Of a stretch of DNA of 64,000 nt, positions 60,907-64,000 are shown in pieces. Position numbers and translations under genes: made by a program. The stretch spans positions 1 to 64,000 of the forward strand of contig JALBYF010000014.1 of assembly GCA_023212725.1 (NCBI GenBank), in the 5' to 3' direction. Position 1 is the first letter of the stretch; each line of letters starts with the position of its first letter. This DNA is from Tranzscheliella williamsii (taxonomy: Eukaryota > Basidiomycota > Ustilaginomycetes > Ustilaginales > Ustilaginaceae). Below the pieces are notes generated by a model that was not told the DNA's origin, searched no databases, and was given only the letters and a program-made list of their open reading frames with translations.

Positions 60907-63900
60907 ATGCCGATGGCGGCTCCACTCTCTACCAAGATGGCAACCCCCTCCAACCCGCGCTCTTTCAGCTCGGCGAGCTCCTCCTACGGACCTGCTTCCT
61001 CGGAGTACTCTCCCACGTCCACCAGCACCCCGTTCGATACACCTGCAACGAGAGCAACAAGTATCGCACCCAGCACATTCTCTCGTTCCGGTCCAGGCCA
61101 CCGTCGCACAAAGATGGCCATGTTTACAGGTTTCTCCGCTGAAGGCGCTCACAGCCAAGACCTACAGGCCAGCCCTACGCCCTCTGGCTCGCGTTCCGCC
61201 ACCCCGGCTAGTATGGAGGATCCAGCAGCCGCCAGCGCTAAAGCCACCGACACTGCCTCACTCACTTCCTCTAGGTCCATTCAGCGAGAGGCACGCACCT
61301 CATCGTTGACCGGCAAGCCTTCCTCGCCTCTCGGCTTGTCCATGGCAACGCCTTCCACAGCTGCCGGCAACGCTGCTATAGCAGCGTCATCCCAGCTAAG
61401 CACATCCACAGCCTCGACTAGCTCGGGGCTGTCCAAGGATGCGGAAGATTTTTTCGCCCGCGCACAAGCCATGGGTCTCCGCCTGACCAGGGAAGACTAC
61501 GAGAGGACCAAAGCCGGCGTCGCCGCCTTCCTCAAGGCAGAACGGCGACCCGCCGTCAACCTTGGTGCCTCTGCCACCCCCGCCACTCCGGGCGGCAAGC
61601 CGACCGAGTCGACCTCTACTGCCGTTTCATCAGCGGCTGACAGCAAGACACAGCCTGCCATTGCATCTTCCGAGGAGAACAAACGTAACGAAAGCAGGAA
61701 CACCGCTTCGCGCCACCCCGGACCCTCGCCTCTGGCCCGCACCGCCGGCTCAGGATGGTCTCGCCATGCTAGCAGTCCCGGTCTTTCCTTCTTTACAGCT
61801 GTTGTCGAGCCAACAAATTCACCCAGCTCGTCCAAAACCCACCCCACTCTGGATCAGGTTGGTGGTGAAGAGGAAAAGCGCAGGCTGAGATGGAAGAAAA
61901 CCAAGCTGCGCGAGAGACGCGAGCGTGAGCGTGGGAGACTGGCTACTTCCGCTATCTCACCTCACCTCGGCACTCCTAGCTCCAACCCCAACCAATCTTC
62001 GCCCGATGCATCGAGTTCCGCCTTCCACACCCCTCCAGCCCAAAGCAGCTCTAGGAGCTCCAGGGTACGAACCTCGAGCGGCGCCAAACGCAGAGTCGGT
62101 CTCGGCCTCGACCTTGAAGGCAGCGACTCCAACACGAGCCCCGACCCTGTCACACCTCCCGAAGGCCTTGGCACTTCCGTTTCACAAGTCAGATCGCGCG
62201 GCAGGACCGTTTCTTTTGACACCATCTCGCCGGTCATCCGCGTCAGTGATGAGGTACGGCAGTGTGCCACCCTCGAAGAGCTCAGCAGACGCGCTTGGGT
62301 TAGCCCCAAGGGGACCTTACGTTTGCTGAGGTCGCCTGTCGAAGATGACGCAGTTTTCTCAGGCAGTCCCATCGACGGTCGTGATCCAGGTGTTTTCCCC
62401 GACACCGAGGAATTGCTAAGTACAGCTACTCACAATGGCGGCTTGGCTGTTGATGGCTGGGGTGCTGGTCACCGCCGTGCCGTTTCGAGCGGCTCTGCCG
62501 CCGCAAACGCAGCCGCTGACGCCCTTGACTCCAAGATGAGCCGCCTGAGCTTCCTCGATCAGGTGATGGCCCAGCAGACGAGCCCGAGAAGACTCTATAA
62601 GCAGGAAAAGTGGCGTCAGAAGCAGGAGACGCTTCGGAAAGAGTGGCAGGACAAGGAACAAGCCGAGCTCGCTGCCCAGCAAATTGCCGATATCGCAGCT
62701 CGCGCCGAAACTGAGCAGATTGAGGCCGCCAAAGCTGCTGCCGCTGCCGAGGCGATCAAAGCCGCCAATCCCGACTACGCTTCCTTGGTCAACACCACTC
62801 CCAATGCCGGTCCCAAGTCGCGCAGATCGCCCGAGTCGGTGATTCGAGCCACTCCTCTCACATCGTCGGCTCGCACTCTCCGATGGACCACCATCGGCGC
62901 CAGCCCAAGCAATTTGCACGCTCGTATGACCACACGTGAGCATTACGACTTCACCATACACGGCATCTCGCCGGGACAACCCTCGCTCGACACGCTGGAA
63001 ACACTCTGCAACATTAATGCCACCCCTGGCCCCATTACCTTTTCTACGTGGGACGCTGAACCTCTGACCAGTCTCAGGAAAGGCGCAGATTCCCGATCGG
63101 TGGCCAGAGCTGGCATCGCCGGTACACCTGCCGCTCATTTCCTGCTTCAAGGCGATGAAGGCCGCCCCGAACTGATTGGCGTAAGCCCATCGGTAGCCAG
63201 TTTCTTCCACGCCAGGCAGATGAGCGCTCAAGGTTCGGCCCAGGCTAGTCTCATGCGGTCGACTTCCGGAGGAACTGCCGTCATGTCTCCACTCTCGGGT
63301 CGGCTTGTCCCTGATGTCGTCAGTCGTATTAGCGACCTTGATTTTGACGCCGACGATGACGTCCACCTCCACGACCAGAGTGTTGAGGGCTTGGCAAAGG
63401 CCCCCACCTTTAATGCGAAGCGAGGTCTTCTCTTCGTAGATCACAACGAAACCGCCGGAAACCAAGCGACGGTCGACGATACACGGCAACTCCCAGACTC
63501 GCCACTCAAAGCCCTTCGAATGACCACCACTTCGCCAGCTCGTCCAAACAAGTCACTCCGAGGTGGGGCAGGCGGTGATGAGATGATCAGCGGTAAACTA
63601 CCCTTTGCAAGTCCTCGAACTGCCTTGGTGCGAGCCCAGTCAGGCAGTGTTATCGACTCACGTCGCGAGCGTCAGCACTCTGCCAATGTCCGAGAACTGT
63701 ACGGTGAGGATCTGGTAGAAGCGAAGCATAAACGAATGGCATCACGCAAAGGTTTTATGGACGCTTTCGACACCATCAGCCCAGCGGACGTTTTCGGGTC
63801 CGGCTTTCCACGGACGATTTCTGCCTCGGAAGCGGAAGTGACAGGTCGAACTCTCCCTGAACCCAGTAAATCTGCTAGAGAGGCTGCGCTCGACGCAGAT

Positions 63901-64000
63901 GCCGCCGTGGAGCGTGAGGATGATGTCAAAAAGGCAGCCCCCCTCAATAACAAGAAGGATAAGAAGAGGGCCCTTGCCCGGAAAGCTCGCAGCATGTCGC
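60907..64000 (+). CDS. Long uncharacterised protein, 3' end outside the window
   Basis: An open frame of at least 1031 codons from ATG 60907 (MPMAAPLSTKM) that runs past the right edge without a stop. I do not recognise it. Most is low complexity, Ser/Thr/Ala/Pro-rich and probably disordered. More ordered-looking blocks are SKDAEDFFARAQAMGLRLTR (about 177-200), a charged RRLRWKKTKLRERRERERGR (about 322-342), a block at about 540-620 with SRLSFLDQVMAQQTSPRRLY and a Lys/Glu/Ala coiled coil behind it, and the segment near 670-690 with REHYDFTIHGISPG. Near the edge it is again rich in Lys and Glu. No membrane span is seen. Length, unbroken frame and GC-rich wobble positions show it is real. Opposite-strand frames here are shadows. 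Confidence 0.8.
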   Translation, partial: MPMAAPLSTKMATPSNPRSFSSASSSYGPASSEYSPTSTSTPFDTPATRATSIAPSTFSRSGPGHRRTKMAMFTGFSAEGAHSQDLQASPTPSGSRSATPASMEDPAAASAKATDTASLTSSRSIQREARTSSLTGKPSSPLGLSMATPSTAAGNAAIAASSQLSTSTASTSSGLSKDAEDFFARAQAMGLRLTREDYERTKAGVAAFLKAERRPAVNLGASATPATPGGKPTESTSTAVSSAADSKTQPAIASSEENKRNESRNTASRHPGPSPLARTAGSGWSRHASSPGLSFFTAVVEPTNSPSSSKTHPTLDQVGGEEEKRRLRWKKTKLRERRERERGRLATSAISPHLGTPSSNPNQSSPDASSSAFHTPPAQSSSRSSRVRTSSGAKRRVGLGLDLEGSDSNTSPDPVTPPEGLGTSVSQVRSRGRTVSFDTISPVIRVSDEVRQCATLEELSRRAWVSPKGTLRLLRSPVEDDAVFSGSPIDGRDPGVFPDTEELLSTATHNGGLAVDGWGAGHRRAVSSGSAAANAAADALDSKMSRLSFLDQVMAQQTSPRRLYKQEKWRQKQETLRKEWQDKEQAELAAQQIADIAARAETEQIEAAKAAAAAEAIKAANPDYASLVNTTPNAGPKSRRSPESVIRATPLTSSARTLRWTTIGASPSNLHARMTTREHYDFTIHGISPGQPSLDTLETLCNINATPGPITFSTWDAEPLTSLRKGADSRSVARAGIAGTPAAHFLLQGDEGRPELIGVSPSVASFFHARQMSAQGSAQASLMRSTSGGTAVMSPLSGRLVPDVVSRISDLDFDADDDVHLHDQSVEGLAKAPTFNAKRGLLFVDHNETAGNQATVDDTRQLPDSPLKALRMTTTSPARPNKSLRGGAGGDEMISGKLPFASPRTALVRAQSGSVIDSRRERQHSANVRELYGEDLVEAKHKRMASRKGFMDAFDTISPADVFGSGFPRTISASEAEVTGRTLPEPSKSAREAALDADAAVEREDDVKKAAPLNNKKDKKRALARKARSMS

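Noticed and set aside
62416..63489. 357-codon minus frame at the right edge
   Set aside because: The plus frame is open over the whole 3.1 kb and has coding composition; this is its shadow.

Overview
This is an ordinary gene-bearing stretch of a fungal nuclear chromosome. The fungal families present (Zn2Cys6 regulator, Rsc7/Swp82, Spt2, Bem3- and Rom2-type Rho regulators, oleate desaturase), the short GT-AG introns of about 50-110 bp, the mostly intronless long reading frames and the GC-rich wobble positions all point to a basidiomycete. A smut-type yeast (Ustilaginales: Ustilago, Sporisorium, Moesziomyces/Pseudozyma) is my inference, not proven. I found no tRNA, rRNA, transposon, CRISPR array, origin or prokaryotic operon by eye.

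Layout, left to right. 1-3.2 kb: no supportable gene. 3.2-5.1 kb (+): zinc-cluster transcription factor with an intron inside the cluster. 5.4-7.8 kb (-): unrecognised protein with a CH-like C-terminus. 8.7-10.7 kb (-): Rsc7/Swp82-type chromatin remodelling subunit. 11.3-12.3 kb (+): unknown. 12.6-13.4 kb (+): YjbQ-fold protein with a membrane anchor. 13.6-17.2 kb (-): Bem3-like PX-PH-RhoGAP. 18.9-21.7 kb (+): tail-anchored CS-like protein. 22.1-24.9 kb (-): PRMT5. 25.6-27.3 kb (+): Spt2. 27.6-28.2 kb (-): Naa50-like acetyltransferase. 28.8-33.7 kb (+): Rom2-type RhoGEF. 34.2-39.4 kb (+): Vps15. 39.5-40.8 kb (-): Arp3. 41.4-43.1 kb (-): MFS exporter. 44.1-45.7 kb (-): ornithine decarboxylase. 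45.7-49.0 kb: long gene-poor gap. 49.0-50.4 kb (+): delta-12 desaturase. 51.0-53.5 kb (+): GPATCH1/TGH-like G-patch protein. 53.6-54.4 kb (-): Cys-containing orphan. 54.4-56.5 kb: gap. 56.5-59.0 kb (+): ADF-H/coiled-coil/PH protein. 59.2-59.7 kb (-): tentative three-exon small gene. 60.9 kb to the right edge (+): long unrecognised CDS running out of the window.

Functional themes are loose. Cell polarity and actin are represented by Bem3, Rom2, Arp3 and the ADF-H/PH protein. Chromatin and transcription are represented by Rsc7, Spt2, PRMT5 and the zinc-cluster factor. Ornithine decarboxylase lies next to an MFS exporter of the type that includes polyamine transporters. Neighbouring genes do not share promoters as operons do; several pairs are divergent or convergent. 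Many GTG/TTG-initiated extensions were discarded because eukaryotic nuclear genes start at ATG, so the chosen starts are the first sensible in-frame ATG. The main points worth a second look are the unusual domain architectures, the upstream-ORF-rich decarboxylase leader, a 10-base motif found four times between genes, C-run insertions near several gene 3' ends, and the unrecognised genes.
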